From the NCBI GenBank assembly GCA_050252075.1, contig JBFWLP010000113.1:1-9864 (forward strand): DNA of 9,864 nt. Direction: 5' to 3'. The notes below the pieces were generated by a model. The model saw nothing but the letters and a program-made list of their open reading frames with translations, had not been told where the DNA came from and did no database searches. The DNA is from JAAYGT01 sp050252075. Its GTDB lineage: Bacteria > Pseudomonadota > Gammaproteobacteria > Burkholderiales > Burkholderiaceae_B. A program made the translations under genes and the position numbers. This document shows, in pieces, positions 1-6,976 of this stretch (positions are counted from its first letter, which is position 1; each line of letters starts with the position of its first letter).

Positions 1-111
1 CCAGGCATGGCGCAGCCCGCGGTAAAGGCAGAATCCGCTGATTTGGCCAGTGGCCCCAAAAACAAGGCCGATGGCCAGGGAGGCCCAGAGCGTGAGTTCG
101 ACGTGTGACAT
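1..111 (-). CDS. YeeE/YedE family (DUF395) membrane protein, N-terminal fragment
   Basis: The first 37 codons of a minus-strand gene that continues past the left edge. They begin MSHVELTLWASLAIGLVFGA, then a Gly/Phe/Cys-containing stretch ending LYRGLRHAW. The hydrophobic segment at about residues 6-22 followed by GxTGQxSGFC-like residues and a basic LYRGLR patch matches the start of YeeE/YedE membrane proteins. Members of that family import thiosulfate or other sulfur compounds; this is family knowledge and the substrate here is unknown. The start at 111 is favoured because AAGG lies nine bases upstream (minus strand) and the frame stays open to the edge. An out-of-frame ATG at 116 is not used. 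It is separated from tpm by 167 bases holding its own candidate promoter and a hairpin, so it may be transcribed independently. Only the N-terminus is visible, so function is tentative. Confidence 0.75.
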   Translation of the reverse strand, partial: MSHVELTLWASLAIGLVFGATGQISGFCLYRGLRHAW

Positions 112-124
112 GGCATAAAACCTT

Positions 125-144
125 GGGTGGCGTTATTGCCACCC
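125..144 (-). promoter_or_regulatory. Perfect hairpin next to the yeeE ribosome binding site
   Basis: GGGTGGC (125-131) and GCCACCC (138-144) form a perfect 7-bp inverted repeat around a 6-base loop. Read on the minus strand, the hairpin ends directly before AAGG, the likely Shine-Dalgarno of the yeeE-like gene starting at 111. There is no U-tract straight after it, so it is not a typical terminator. It could be an RNA element affecting translation, or a palindromic protein-binding site. The role is inference; the repeat itself is certain. Confidence 0.5.
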
Positions 145-212
145 GACAGAGCGTGGGGTTGGAGCCGGTGACTTTTGCATGAACGTGCGCACGGACACCG
201 CTCGGAACCACG

Positions 213-241
213 ATCATAGCCAGAAGTTTTTAATACTCCAA
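213..241 (-). promoter_or_regulatory. Candidate sigma70 promoter for the yeeE-like gene
   Basis: On the minus strand, TTGGAG (236-241; four of six matches to TTGACA) and TATGAT (213-218; five of six to TATAAT) are separated by exactly 17 bases. The surrounding DNA is AT-rich compared with the genes. Transcription from here would give a leader of roughly 95 bases containing the hairpin at 125-144. Prediction is by consensus only. Confidence 0.4.
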
Positions 242-278
242 CAACGTATTTATCATTCTTATATAGCCGTTGGTAATA

Positions 279-935
279 TCAAGATCCGTTTAAGTGAAAG
301 GACAGTGTATCGAGTCGGGTCAGGCCGCGTTCCTGAAACTTGGGCTCTTTGTCGAGTATGCTGCGTTCGTCCAGGAGTTTTGCGGTGCAGTGCGCGCCAA
401 ACAGGGATTGCACCTGCGCATTGTTCACGGCGAAAGGTGGGCCGTCCATGAGCGCCTGATCATAGTCGAGCGTTAACAGCAGGCCCTGAAACCCGGGCGC
501 CAGTTGCCCGTACACAAAATCAACATAACGCCTGCGCATGGCCGCCGGCAGCGCCACCAGCGCCGCGCGGTCGTACACCCCCTGGCACGACGCCAGAAGC
601 GCGGGGTCAGAGTAAAAAATATCACCGCAAATCAAGGTGATGGCGCCTACCGTGTACGTGTCACCGGCGCCCGAGTGGGTGACGGTAGGTGTCAGGCCGT
701 GTTCCTGGAAAAACTGGGTGACTGCTATCGGGGACAGCTCGATGCCGATGACTTCATGGCCCTGTTCGGCAAGCCAGCACATATCGATACTTTTCCCGCA
801 CAAGGGTACCAGTACGCGAGAACCTGGGGTAAGACCGAGCGAGGGCCAGAATTTGGCCAGCAACGGCGTGGCCCGCGGCTGGTGAAAGCCGGTCTGGCCT
901 TGTTCCCACCGCTGATGCCAAAAATCGGGTTCCAT
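279..935 (-). CDS. tpm: Thiopurine S-methyltransferase (TPMT) family
   Basis: A 218-residue protein, the usual length for bacterial TPMT. It is a cytosolic SAM-dependent methyltransferase that acts on thiopurines and, in bacteria, is known to methylate selenium and tellurium compounds. The family signature is clear: an aromatic N-terminus (FWHQRWEQGQTGFHQ, residues 5-19), SAM-binding motif LVPLCGKS at 42-49, the acidic GIEL strand at 64-67, GDIF at 104-107, YDRAALVALP at 121-130 and TLDYDQ at 155-160. It has no signal peptide or membrane segment. It starts 18 bases after the ycgR stop on the same strand, so it is probably the last gene of the same transcript. The ribosome site is weak (AAGA about eight bases upstream). 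No clear terminator follows. The natural substrate cannot be read from sequence. Confidence 0.93.
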   Translation of the reverse strand: MEPDFWHQRWEQGQTGFHQPRATPLLAKFWPSLGLTPGSRVLVPLCGKSIDMCWLAEQGHEVIGIELSPIAVTQFFQEHGLTPTVTHSGAGDTYTVGAITLICGDIFYSDPALLASCQGVYDRAALVALPAAMRRRYVDFVYGQLAPGFQGLLLTLDYDQALMDGPPFAVNNAQVQSLFGAHCTAKLLDERSILDKEPKFQERGLTRLDTLSFHLNGS

Positions 936-953
936 GATGTTCTTGATCCGTTT

Positions 954-1709
954 TTAGTCGTAGCCCAGCCGCTTGGCATTCAGGCGTCGTTCCACTTTAT
1001 CAACGTATTGCTGGATACGCTGCTGTACACCCAGGTCGGGTTTTAAAAATTCGCAGCCGATGGTGCGATGAAAGCTGCCGTTGGGCAGCGTGTCGGAACT
1101 TGCCCTGACAATGTGCAAGTCGATTTGTACGACACCCACGTCGGGCAAGGTCAGTTCGCTGCCGTCGAAGATATCGCCGACCGCCGCTTTCAATTGCCGT
1201 TGCTTGTCGAGCGCCGACAGCCCGCCGGTGCTGATATCGTGAACCTCAAGTACCGGGCCGGGTTTGCCGTTGGGGTAGCGAAACATGCACGTGGCCGGCT
1301 GGGTAACCGGCACGTCGACACGAAAGGCGTCGCGTCGTTGAACGCGAAGCACCTGCTCGGGGAATAGAAACCGCAGCGACCAGCCATCGCGTTCCTGGAC
1401 AGCCAGCAGGTTGGTTGCCCTGAACTCAATATGCGCGCCATCGAACGAGGCACTGACGCTGATTTCATCGGCCACCGTAAGATGGCGCCGGAATTTCTCG
1501 TTCCGGGGCGCGTCGATGGTGGCATTGCCGATGCGCTCATCGACGTCGAGTACCAGTGTTTTATAGTGTTCGCCGGTGTCGGGAATTTCGACGGTCAGGG
1601 GGATGCTTCGCCGCTTGAGCGTTTTGAAAATTGAGCGCAGCTCAAGCGGTTCGGAGACAATCTGGATGCCCGGTTTGGGCAGGGGAGCATCGGCATCGGG
1701 CGGCGGCAT
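954..1709 (-). CDS. ycgR: YcgR-like flagellar brake protein (c-di-GMP-binding PilZ)
   Basis: A 251-residue protein close to E. coli YcgR in length (about 244). YcgR binds cyclic di-GMP and then acts on the flagellar motor to slow swimming. Residues about 20-115 form the YcgR N-terminal beta-barrel domain and about 120-235 the PilZ domain. Both c-di-GMP motifs are intact: the RxxxR motif (R126 and R130 within RRDAFR) and DxSxxG (DISTGG, 158-163). The C-terminus is a charged helix (QQRIQQYVDKVERRLNAKR). It lies between the reductase (50-base gap) and tpm (18-base gap) with no other flagellar genes in view, which is unusual for this gene. No good Shine-Dalgarno precedes the ATG at 1709, so the start could be elsewhere in the proline-rich first 15 residues. 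I see no flagellar sigma28 promoter in the upstream gap. Confidence 0.92.
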   Translation of the reverse strand: MPPPDADAPLPKPGIQIVSEPLELRSIFKTLKRRSIPLTVEIPDTGEHYKTLVLDVDERIGNATIDAPRNEKFRRHLTVADEISVSASFDGAHIEFRATNLLAVQERDGWSLRFLFPEQVLRVQRRDAFRVDVPVTQPATCMFRYPNGKPGPVLEVHDISTGGLSALDKQRQLKAAVGDIFDGSELTLPDVGVVQIDLHIVRASSDTLPNGSFHRTIGCEFLKPDLGVQQRIQQYVDKVERRLNAKRLGYD

Positions 1710-1759
1710 GGTGACAAACCGTAAGGCGACAAGTTAAGGGCAAGTCTACCCTATAAACA

Positions 1760-2668
1760 TTACGTTAGTGCACACCGGGCGGCAGCCAGATCCCAGGCGG
1801 CGCATCCGACCGTTTTAAAAACAACAGGATGGCCCCGATCGGGTGGGGATTGCAGCGCGGCCGCCAAAGGCTGGATGGCATCCCAGTTGCACCGGGCCTG
1901 AATCAGGTCGCCGGCCTCGTGCCGGGCGCCGGCCGGGTCGTCGACGAAAATACGGCTGGCCCGAAGGGTGTCGGGCGCAATCTCGGCCAGTTCAGGCTTG
2001 AAGGCACCCACACCAATCAGCAGGCGGTCCGCTCGCGCAGCCAGGTGATACACCGGGGTTCGGCTGGTTGTCAGGGTAATGACCACGTCGGCGTCGTCGG
2101 GGATTTGATCGTGCGCGTGCAGGTCAAGATCCAGGGCGGCGTGATCGTGCACAAACTGTGCAGACTTGTGCGCCGACGTACCCAGTACCGTAACACGCAA
2201 ACCGGCATACAGTGCGGCCAGTGCCTGCGCATGGCCCACAGACTGCGTGCCGGTGCCTATCAGCACAACGTGCGAAGGGACTCGCCCATGAAGAAAAGTG
2301 CGAATGCCCAGCATGGACAGGGCGGCCGTGCGCCGCGCCGTCACGGTAGGGCCGTCCAGCACCCCGAGCACCCGGCCGGTTGAGCCATCGTAAACCGAGA
2401 CAACACCGTTGATCGTGGGCAAACGATGCTGATGATTATCCGGAAATACATTCACCAGCTTGTGAATGCCGATGTCGTGCGCTGTGGCCGGCATCGAAAG
2501 CATGACCCCGCCGCCGGGAAAGGGCACCACCTGGCGCTCCGGGGCACTGATTTCACCACGGCTGTGTTCCAGCACCGCCGCAGCCAGCGCATCGACCAGC
2601 TTTGGATAAGCCAGCCGACGCGCCGTGTCGGCGGCGTCGTAAAGCGGGGGGCTGGGCAATGGCATCAT
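1760..2668 (-). CDS. Ornithine cyclodeaminase/mu-crystallin family reductase (delta1-pyrroline-2-carboxylate reductase-like)
   Basis: A 302-residue cytosolic enzyme of the OCD/mu-crystallin superfamily. Key features: IHKLVNVFP around K70, DGPTVTARRTAALS (105-118) with the conserved Arg pair that holds the substrate carboxylate, and the dinucleotide-binding loop GTGTQSVGH (138-146). The C-terminal FKTVGCAAWDLAAA (284-297) is typical of the branch annotated as delta1-pyrroline-2-carboxylate reductase, which reduces cyclic imines from trans-3-hydroxyproline or D-amino-acid breakdown to proline or pipecolate using NAD(P)H. True ornithine cyclodeaminase or alanine dehydrogenase are less likely alternatives. 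Its ATG overlaps the pntB stop in an ATGA arrangement and there is no strong ribosome site, so translation is probably coupled to pntB. A second ATG follows directly (MM), so the start could shift by one codon. No hydroxyproline-catabolism genes are adjacent. Confidence 0.85.
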   Translation of the reverse strand: MMPLPSPPLYDAADTARRLAYPKLVDALAAAVLEHSRGEISAPERQVVPFPGGGVMLSMPATAHDIGIHKLVNVFPDNHQHRLPTINGVVSVYDGSTGRVLGVLDGPTVTARRTAALSMLGIRTFLHGRVPSHVVLIGTGTQSVGHAQALAALYAGLRVTVLGTSAHKSAQFVHDHAALDLDLHAHDQIPDDADVVITLTTSRTPVYHLAARADRLLIGVGAFKPELAEIAPDTLRASRIFVDDPAGARHEAGDLIQARCNWDAIQPLAAALQSPPDRGHPVVFKTVGCAAWDLAAARCALT

Positions 2669-4101
2669 TCGACAGCTTTTACCATATCTTCAATTACTTT
2701 CTTGGCATCGCCGAACACCATCATGGTTTTGTCCATGTAGAACAGTTCATTGTCCAGCCCGGCGTAGCCCGCGGCCATGGAGCGCTTGTTCACGATCACT
2801 GTGCGGGCTTTGTAGGCTTCCAGAATCGGCATGCCGGCAATGGGCGACGCCGGGTCGTTCTTGGCCGCCGGGTTGACAACGTCGTTGGCGCCCAGCACCA
2901 GTACTACATCGGTCTGGGAGAACTCGCTGTTGATGTCCTCCATTTCGAACACCTGGTCGTAAGGCACTTCCGCTTCGGCCAGCAGAACGTTCATGTGGCC
3001 CGGCATCCTGCCGGCCACAGGGTGAATGGCGTACTTTACGGTAACGCCGTGCTCGGTAAGCTTTTCGGCCAGTTCCTTCAGGGCATGCTGGGCACGCGCA
3101 ACGGCCAGACCGTAGCCGGGAACAATTACCACCGTTTCGGCGTTGCTCATCAGGAAGGCGGCATCGTCGGGGCTGCCCGATCTTACATTGCGTTGTTCCT
3201 GGTTCGCTCCGCCCGATGCGCCGGCTTCGGCACCGAAGCCACCCAGAATCACATTGAAGAACGAGCGATTCATGGCCTTGCACATAATGTAAGACAGGAT
3301 CGCACCGGAAGAGCCCACCAGCGAACCGGCAATGATGAGCATGGGGTTGTTCAGGGAAAAGCCGATCCCCGCCGCCGCCCAGCCCGAGTAGCTGTTGAGC
3401 ATGGAGACCACGACCGGCATGTCAGCCCCCCCAATGGGGATGATGATGAGCACGCCCAGGATAAAAGCCAGGATGGTCATAATGATGAAAGGCGTCCAGT
3501 CCTGGGTCATCATGAACCAGAAGCCGAAGCCCAGCATCGCAATCGCCATGATCAGGTTGATCATGTGTTGTCCGGAAAATACCACGGGCGCACCCTGGAA
3601 CAAACGGAACTTGTATTTGCCCGACAATTTTCCGAAGGCTATGACCGAGCCCGAGAAGGTGATGGCGCCGACAAATGTGCCGATAAACAGTTCCAGACGG
3701 TTGCCAACCGGAATAGGCGCACCGGCGGCCGCGATATTGAATGCATGCGGTTCAGCCACCACGGCGACGGCAATGGCAACCGCGGCCAGGCCGATCATGC
3801 TGTGCATGAAGGCCACCAGTTCGGGCATCTTGGTCATTTCGACACGTTTGGCCATGATCGTGCCCACGGAGCCGCCGATCAGCAGGCCCAGCAGTACCCA
3901 GCCCAGGCCGATGCCTGCCGTGCCTTCGCGTGCCAGGCTGACGATGAGCGCCGCCGTGGTGAGCACGGCAATCGCCATGCCGACCATGCCGAACAGGTTG
4001 CCACGGCGTGATGTAGTGGGGTGCGACAGGCCTTTCAGCGCCTGAATGAAGCACACCGATGCCACCAGATAAAACAGTGTTACAAGGTCAGTCGAGATCA
4101 T
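2665..4101 (-). CDS. pntB: NAD(P) transhydrogenase subunit beta
   Basis: A 478-residue inner-membrane protein of normal family length. Together with PntAA and PntAB it couples proton entry to hydride transfer from NADH to NADP+, making NADPH. Residues 1-about 275 hold many hydrophobic helices (domain II), including VAFMHSMIGL with His100, which corresponds by context to the proton-channel histidine of E. coli beta, and the GGADMP...MLNSYSGWAAA segment (D227, N236). Residues about 295-478 are the NADP(H)-binding domain III, with VPGYGLAVARAQ (327-338), GRMPGHMNVLLAE (364-376), VLGANDVVNPAA (402-413) and KRSMAAGYAG (439-448). Start and stop each overlap the neighbouring gene by four bases (ATGA), so three genes are translationally linked. 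GGAG at 4109-4112 is a good ribosome site. All expected regions are intact. Confidence 0.97.
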   Translation of the reverse strand: MISTDLVTLFYLVASVCFIQALKGLSHPTTSRRGNLFGMVGMAIAVLTTAALIVSLAREGTAGIGLGWVLLGLLIGGSVGTIMAKRVEMTKMPELVAFMHSMIGLAAVAIAVAVVAEPHAFNIAAAGAPIPVGNRLELFIGTFVGAITFSGSVIAFGKLSGKYKFRLFQGAPVVFSGQHMINLIMAIAMLGFGFWFMMTQDWTPFIIMTILAFILGVLIIIPIGGADMPVVVSMLNSYSGWAAAGIGFSLNNPMLIIAGSLVGSSGAILSYIMCKAMNRSFFNVILGGFGAEAGASGGANQEQRNVRSGSPDDAAFLMSNAETVVIVPGYGLAVARAQHALKELAEKLTEHGVTVKYAIHPVAGRMPGHMNVLLAEAEVPYDQVFEMEDINSEFSQTDVVLVLGANDVVNPAAKNDPASPIAGMPILEAYKARTVIVNKRSMAAGYAGLDNELFYMDKTMMVFGDAKKVIEDMVKAVE

Positions 4102-4412
4102 GCTTGGTCTCCGGCATTGCGTTTTTCTTTTTTCTTGAACATTTCAAGCATGCGGCGGGTTACCAGGAAGCCACCGAATACATTGACAGCCGCTAGGGCC
4201 ACGGCAAATACACCCATGTAGCGGGCCAGCCCGCCTTCAGTCAGTGCGGCAGCCAGCATGGCGCCGACGATAACGATGGCTGAAATGGCGTTGGTAACAG
4301 CCATGAGCGGGGTGTGCAGCGCGGGTGTGACGTTCCAGACCACATGAAAGCCGACATAAACTGCCAGCACGAAGATGATCAGGTTGATGAGTGTGGGGTT
4401 GATCGCATCCAT
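4098..4412 (-). CDS. pntAB: NAD(P) transhydrogenase subunit alpha, membrane part (PntAB/alpha-2)
   Basis: A 104-residue protein with three hydrophobic helices (about residues 8-27, 38-61 and 66-86) and a short lysine-rich tail (FKKKEKRN). The TPALHTPLMAVTNAISAIV segment (about residues 29-47) is characteristic of the membrane part of the transhydrogenase alpha subunit. In E. coli this part is fused to the NAD-binding domain; here it is a separate gene, the split form found in many alpha- and betaproteobacteria and in Rhodospirillum. It supplies helices to the proton channel with PntB. AAGGAG (4419-4424) lies six bases before the ATG and overlaps the pntAA stop codon. The pntB start overlaps its stop by four bases. 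Confidence 0.95.
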   Translation of the reverse strand: MDAINPTLINLIIFVLAVYVGFHVVWNVTPALHTPLMAVTNAISAIVIVGAMLAAALTEGGLARYMGVFAVALAAVNVFGGFLVTRRMLEMFKKKEKRNAGDQA

Positions 4413-4422
4413 GGTGTGCTCC

Positions 4423-5538
4423 TTAGGCGCGTAAAACCTTGCCGTCCTGGCACATCAGGCAGGCGGCTACGATTTCGTCGTCGTGTTTGATCGCAAGTTG
4501 ACCTTCGGGGCCGGTAATCAGCTTCATGAAGTCCTGAATGTTACGGGCATACAGTGCCGAGGCATCGTGCGGAATGAGCGCGGGCAAGTTGCTGAGTCCG
4601 ACCATCGTGACGCCGTGTTTCTGAACGATCCTGTCTTTTTCGGACAAGGGGCAGTTGCCGCCGCGTTCGACGGCCAGATCCACAATGACCGAACCGGGCT
4701 TCATATGCTGAACCGTATCTGCACTGATCAGTTCGGGGGCCGGGCGGCCGGGGATGAGCGCTGTGGAAATGACAATGTCGGCCTGCTTGCAGCGCTCGGC
4801 TACCAGCTTGGCCTGGCGTTGCATCCAGGCGGCGGGCATGGGGCGCGCGTAGCCACCCACGCCTTCGGCGATTTCGCGTTCCTCGTCGGTTTCAAAGGGA
4901 ACGTCGATGAATTTTCCACCCAGCGATTCGATTTGTTCCTTGGCGGCCGGGCGTACGTCTGACGCTTCCACCACGGCACCCAGGCGTTTTGCGGTTGCAA
5001 TAGCCTGCAGGCCGGCAACCCCGGCTCCCAGCACCACCACGCGGGCGGCCTTGAGCGTACCGGCGGCGGTCATCATCATGGGGAACATGCGCCCGTAGTT
5101 GTTCGCTGCCAATAAAACAGCCTTGTATCCGGCCAGGTTGGCCTGGGAGGACAACACGTCGAGACTTTGCGCGCGCGTGATGCGCGGCGCCGCTTCAAGT
5201 GCAAAGGCGGTCAGGCCCGCCTGGGCCAACGCGGCCAGGCCTTCTTTGTTGAACGGGTCGAGCATTCCTACAAGCACACCACCCGGTCGCATCATGCCCA
5301 GCTCTTCGGTGGTGGGCGTGCGTACCTTCAGGACCAGTTCGGCCGCCAGGGCTTCGTTGACCGTGGCAACGGCGGCGCCCGCCTGCTCGTAGAGAGCATC
5401 GGGGAAAAAGGCCTGTTCACCCGCCCCTTGTTCGACGACAACGGTATGCCCCGCACCTACGTATTTTTTTACGGTTTCAGGCGTCGCGGCGACCCGTGTC
5501 TCGCCGGGAAGGCGTTCACGTGGTATTCCTATTTGCAT
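4423..5538 (-). CDS. pntAA: NAD(P) transhydrogenase subunit alpha, NAD-binding part (PntAA/alpha-1)
   Basis: A 371-residue soluble subunit carrying only domain I, which binds NAD(H) on the cytoplasmic side and exchanges hydride with the NADP site of PntB. Visible: the alanine-dehydrogenase/PNT N-terminal signature (IGIPRERLPGETRVAATP, residues 3-20), RAQSLDVLSSQANLAGY (122-138) as the family's mobile-loop region, the dinucleotide-binding GAGVAGLQAIATAKRLGA (171-188), followed by EASDVRP (191-197), and the VDLAVERGGNCP stretch. The length matches the split form, and the absent membrane helices are encoded next door by pntAB. The ATG at 5538 has GGAG at 5546-5549, seven bases upstream. It is the first gene of the pnt row; a putative promoter sits about 60 bases upstream. 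Confidence 0.96.
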   Translation of the reverse strand: MQIGIPRERLPGETRVAATPETVKKYVGAGHTVVVEQGAGEQAFFPDALYEQAGAAVATVNEALAAELVLKVRTPTTEELGMMRPGGVLVGMLDPFNKEGLAALAQAGLTAFALEAAPRITRAQSLDVLSSQANLAGYKAVLLAANNYGRMFPMMMTAAGTLKAARVVVLGAGVAGLQAIATAKRLGAVVEASDVRPAAKEQIESLGGKFIDVPFETDEEREIAEGVGGYARPMPAAWMQRQAKLVAERCKQADIVISTALIPGRPAPELISADTVQHMKPGSVIVDLAVERGGNCPLSEKDRIVQKHGVTMVGLSNLPALIPHDASALYARNIQDFMKLITGPEGQLAIKHDDEIVAACLMCQDGKVLRA

Positions 5539-5593
5539 GGAATGTCTCCGGTATGTGCTTTAAGTAAGATTAAAAATCGACAAAATGCTGGCT

Positions 5594-5621
5594 ACTATAC
5601 CGGAATTGCATAAAAAATAAA
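5594..5621 (-). promoter_or_regulatory. Candidate promoter for the pnt operon
   Basis: On the minus strand, TATAGT (5594-5599) matches five of six bases of the -10 consensus. TTTATT (5616-5621), 16 bases upstream, is a weak -35 (three of six). The leader would be about 50 bases. The -35 region overlaps the U-tract and first stem bases of the metY terminator. Consensus-based only. Confidence 0.35.
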
Positions 5622-5647
5622 GCGAACTTCAGGGAGAAGTTCGCTTT
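5611..5647 (-). terminator. Intrinsic terminator of metY
   Basis: AAAGCGAACTTC (5619-5630) and GAAGTTCGCTTT (5636-5647) form a perfect 12-bp stem with a 5-base loop. On the minus strand the stem is followed by a T-rich run (5611-5618). It begins 33 bases after the metY stop. On the plus strand the downstream bases (GTGATGCG) are not T-rich, so it acts mainly for metY and separates metY from pntAA. Confidence 0.88.
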
Positions 5648-5680
5648 GTGATGCGTCTGGAAAACGAAATGGCGTCGGCT

Positions 5681-6958
5681 TTATGCCTTGCTTGCCTCTA
5701 GCGCCTGAGCCAGATCGGCGATGATGTCGTCGATATGCTCGATGCCGATGGACAGGCGGATCATGTCTTCACCGACTCCGGCGGCTGCAAGTTCTTGGGG
5801 GCTTAGCTGGCGATGGGTGGTCGAGGCCGGATGGCAGGCCAGTGATTTGGCATCGCCGATATTCACCAGGCGCAGGATAAGCTGCAGGGCGTCGATAAAT
5901 TTCGCCCCGGCCGCCAAGCCGCCCTTGATGCCGAACGACAAAATGCTGGCCGGCTTGCCGCCATGGTATCGCTGGGCCAGGTCGTGTTCGGGATGGTCCG
6001 GAAGACCCGCGTACTGAACCCATGACACCTGGTCGTGGGCCTTCAGGTATTCGGCCACCTTCTGGGCGTTCTGGCAGTGCCGCTCCATGCGCAAGGGCAG
6101 GGTTTCGATACCTTGCAGAACCAGGAAGGCATTGAAGGGTGACAGTGCCGCACCGGTGTTGCGCAGCGGCACCACCCGGCAGCGGCCGATAAAGGCGGCC
6201 GGGCCAAATGCCTCGGTATAAACCACGCCGTGGTACGAGGGATCGGGTTCGTTGAGCATGGGGAAGCGCTGCTTGTGCTCCGCCCAGGGAAATTTGCCCG
6301 AGTCGACGACAATGCCGGCAATGGTGGTACCGTGGCCGCCCATGTATTTGGTGAGCGCGTGCACCACGATGTCGGCACCGTGCTCAATGGGACGGCACAA
6401 TGCCGGCGAGGCTACGGTGTTGTCGACGATAAGCGGTACCCCGTGGCGGTGTGCGGCTTCGGCGAGAGCGGCAATATCAACGATGTTACCGGCCGGGTTA
6501 CCGATGGTCTCGCAGAAGACTGCTTTGGTATTCTGGTCGATAAGTGCTTCCAGGGCGGCGATATCGTTATGCGGCGCGAATTTCACGGTAATGCCCTGGC
6601 GCGGGAAGGTATGCGCGAACAGGTTGTAGGTGCCGCCATAGAGTTTTGACACCGAAACGATGTTGTCGCCCGCTTGCGCAATGGTTTGAATGGCATACGT
6701 AATGGCCGCCATGCCCGACGCCACGGCCAGCGACGCCACGCCGCCTTCCAGGGCGGCCACGCGCTCTTCCAGAACGGCGTTGGTGGGGTTCATGATGCGG
6801 GTGTAAATATTGCCGGCCACCTTCAGGTCGAAAAGGTCGGCCCCATGCTGGGTGCTGTCAAACGCGTACGATGTGGTCTGGTAAATGGGCACGGCAACCG
6901 ATTTGGTGGTCGGGTCGGGCTGGTAGCCGGCATGAATGGCAAGAGTTTCAAATTTCAT
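5681..6958 (-). CDS. metY: O-acetylhomoserine sulfhydrylase (O-acetylhomoserine aminocarboxypropyltransferase)
   Basis: A 425-residue cytosolic PLP enzyme that makes L-homocysteine from O-acetyl-L-homoserine and sulfide, the direct sulfhydrylation route to methionine. It belongs to the Cys/Met-metabolism PLP family: YTRIMNPT (52-59), SGMAA (81-85), KLYGGTYN (105-112), the VDNT strand (178-181) and the PLP lysine K204 in ALTKYMGGHG. The length over 420 and the insert following the lysine region (PWAEHKQRFPMLNEPDPSYHG) favour MetY over the roughly 390-residue MetB/MetZ types. The start MKFETLAIHAG at 6958 matches the usual family N-terminus and has GAGA at 6968-6971. An in-frame ATG at 7021 would add 21 residues of unlike sequence and is rejected. 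It is transcribed alone, divergent from asmA, and ends at a strong terminator. Its leader contains an unusual stem-loop. Confidence 0.95.
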   Translation of the reverse strand: MKFETLAIHAGYQPDPTTKSVAVPIYQTTSYAFDSTQHGADLFDLKVAGNIYTRIMNPTNAVLEERVAALEGGVASLAVASGMAAITYAIQTIAQAGDNIVSVSKLYGGTYNLFAHTFPRQGITVKFAPHNDIAALEALIDQNTKAVFCETIGNPAGNIVDIAALAEAAHRHGVPLIVDNTVASPALCRPIEHGADIVVHALTKYMGGHGTTIAGIVVDSGKFPWAEHKQRFPMLNEPDPSYHGVVYTEAFGPAAFIGRCRVVPLRNTGAALSPFNAFLVLQGIETLPLRMERHCQNAQKVAEYLKAHDQVSWVQYAGLPDHPEHDLAQRYHGGKPASILSFGIKGGLAAGAKFIDALQLILRLVNIGDAKSLACHPASTTHRQLSPQELAAAGVGEDMIRLSIGIEHIDDIIADLAQALEASKA

Positions 6959-6976
6959 GTGGGTTTGTCTCGTTGT

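Noticed and set aside
238..273. CCAAC/GTTGG inverted repeat after tpm as a terminator
   Set aside because: Only five base pairs with a 26-base loop and no T-run at the right place.
504..1046. A 180-codon plus-strand frame opposite tpm and the end of ycgR
   Set aside because: It spans two well-supported minus-strand genes, has low-complexity basic composition and shows no family features.
2602..4011. A 469-codon open frame on the plus strand, antisense to pntB
   Set aside because: It is His/Gln/Arg-rich with no recognisable domain, and lies opposite an intact, clearly conserved pntB. Long antisense frames are common in GC-rich genes.
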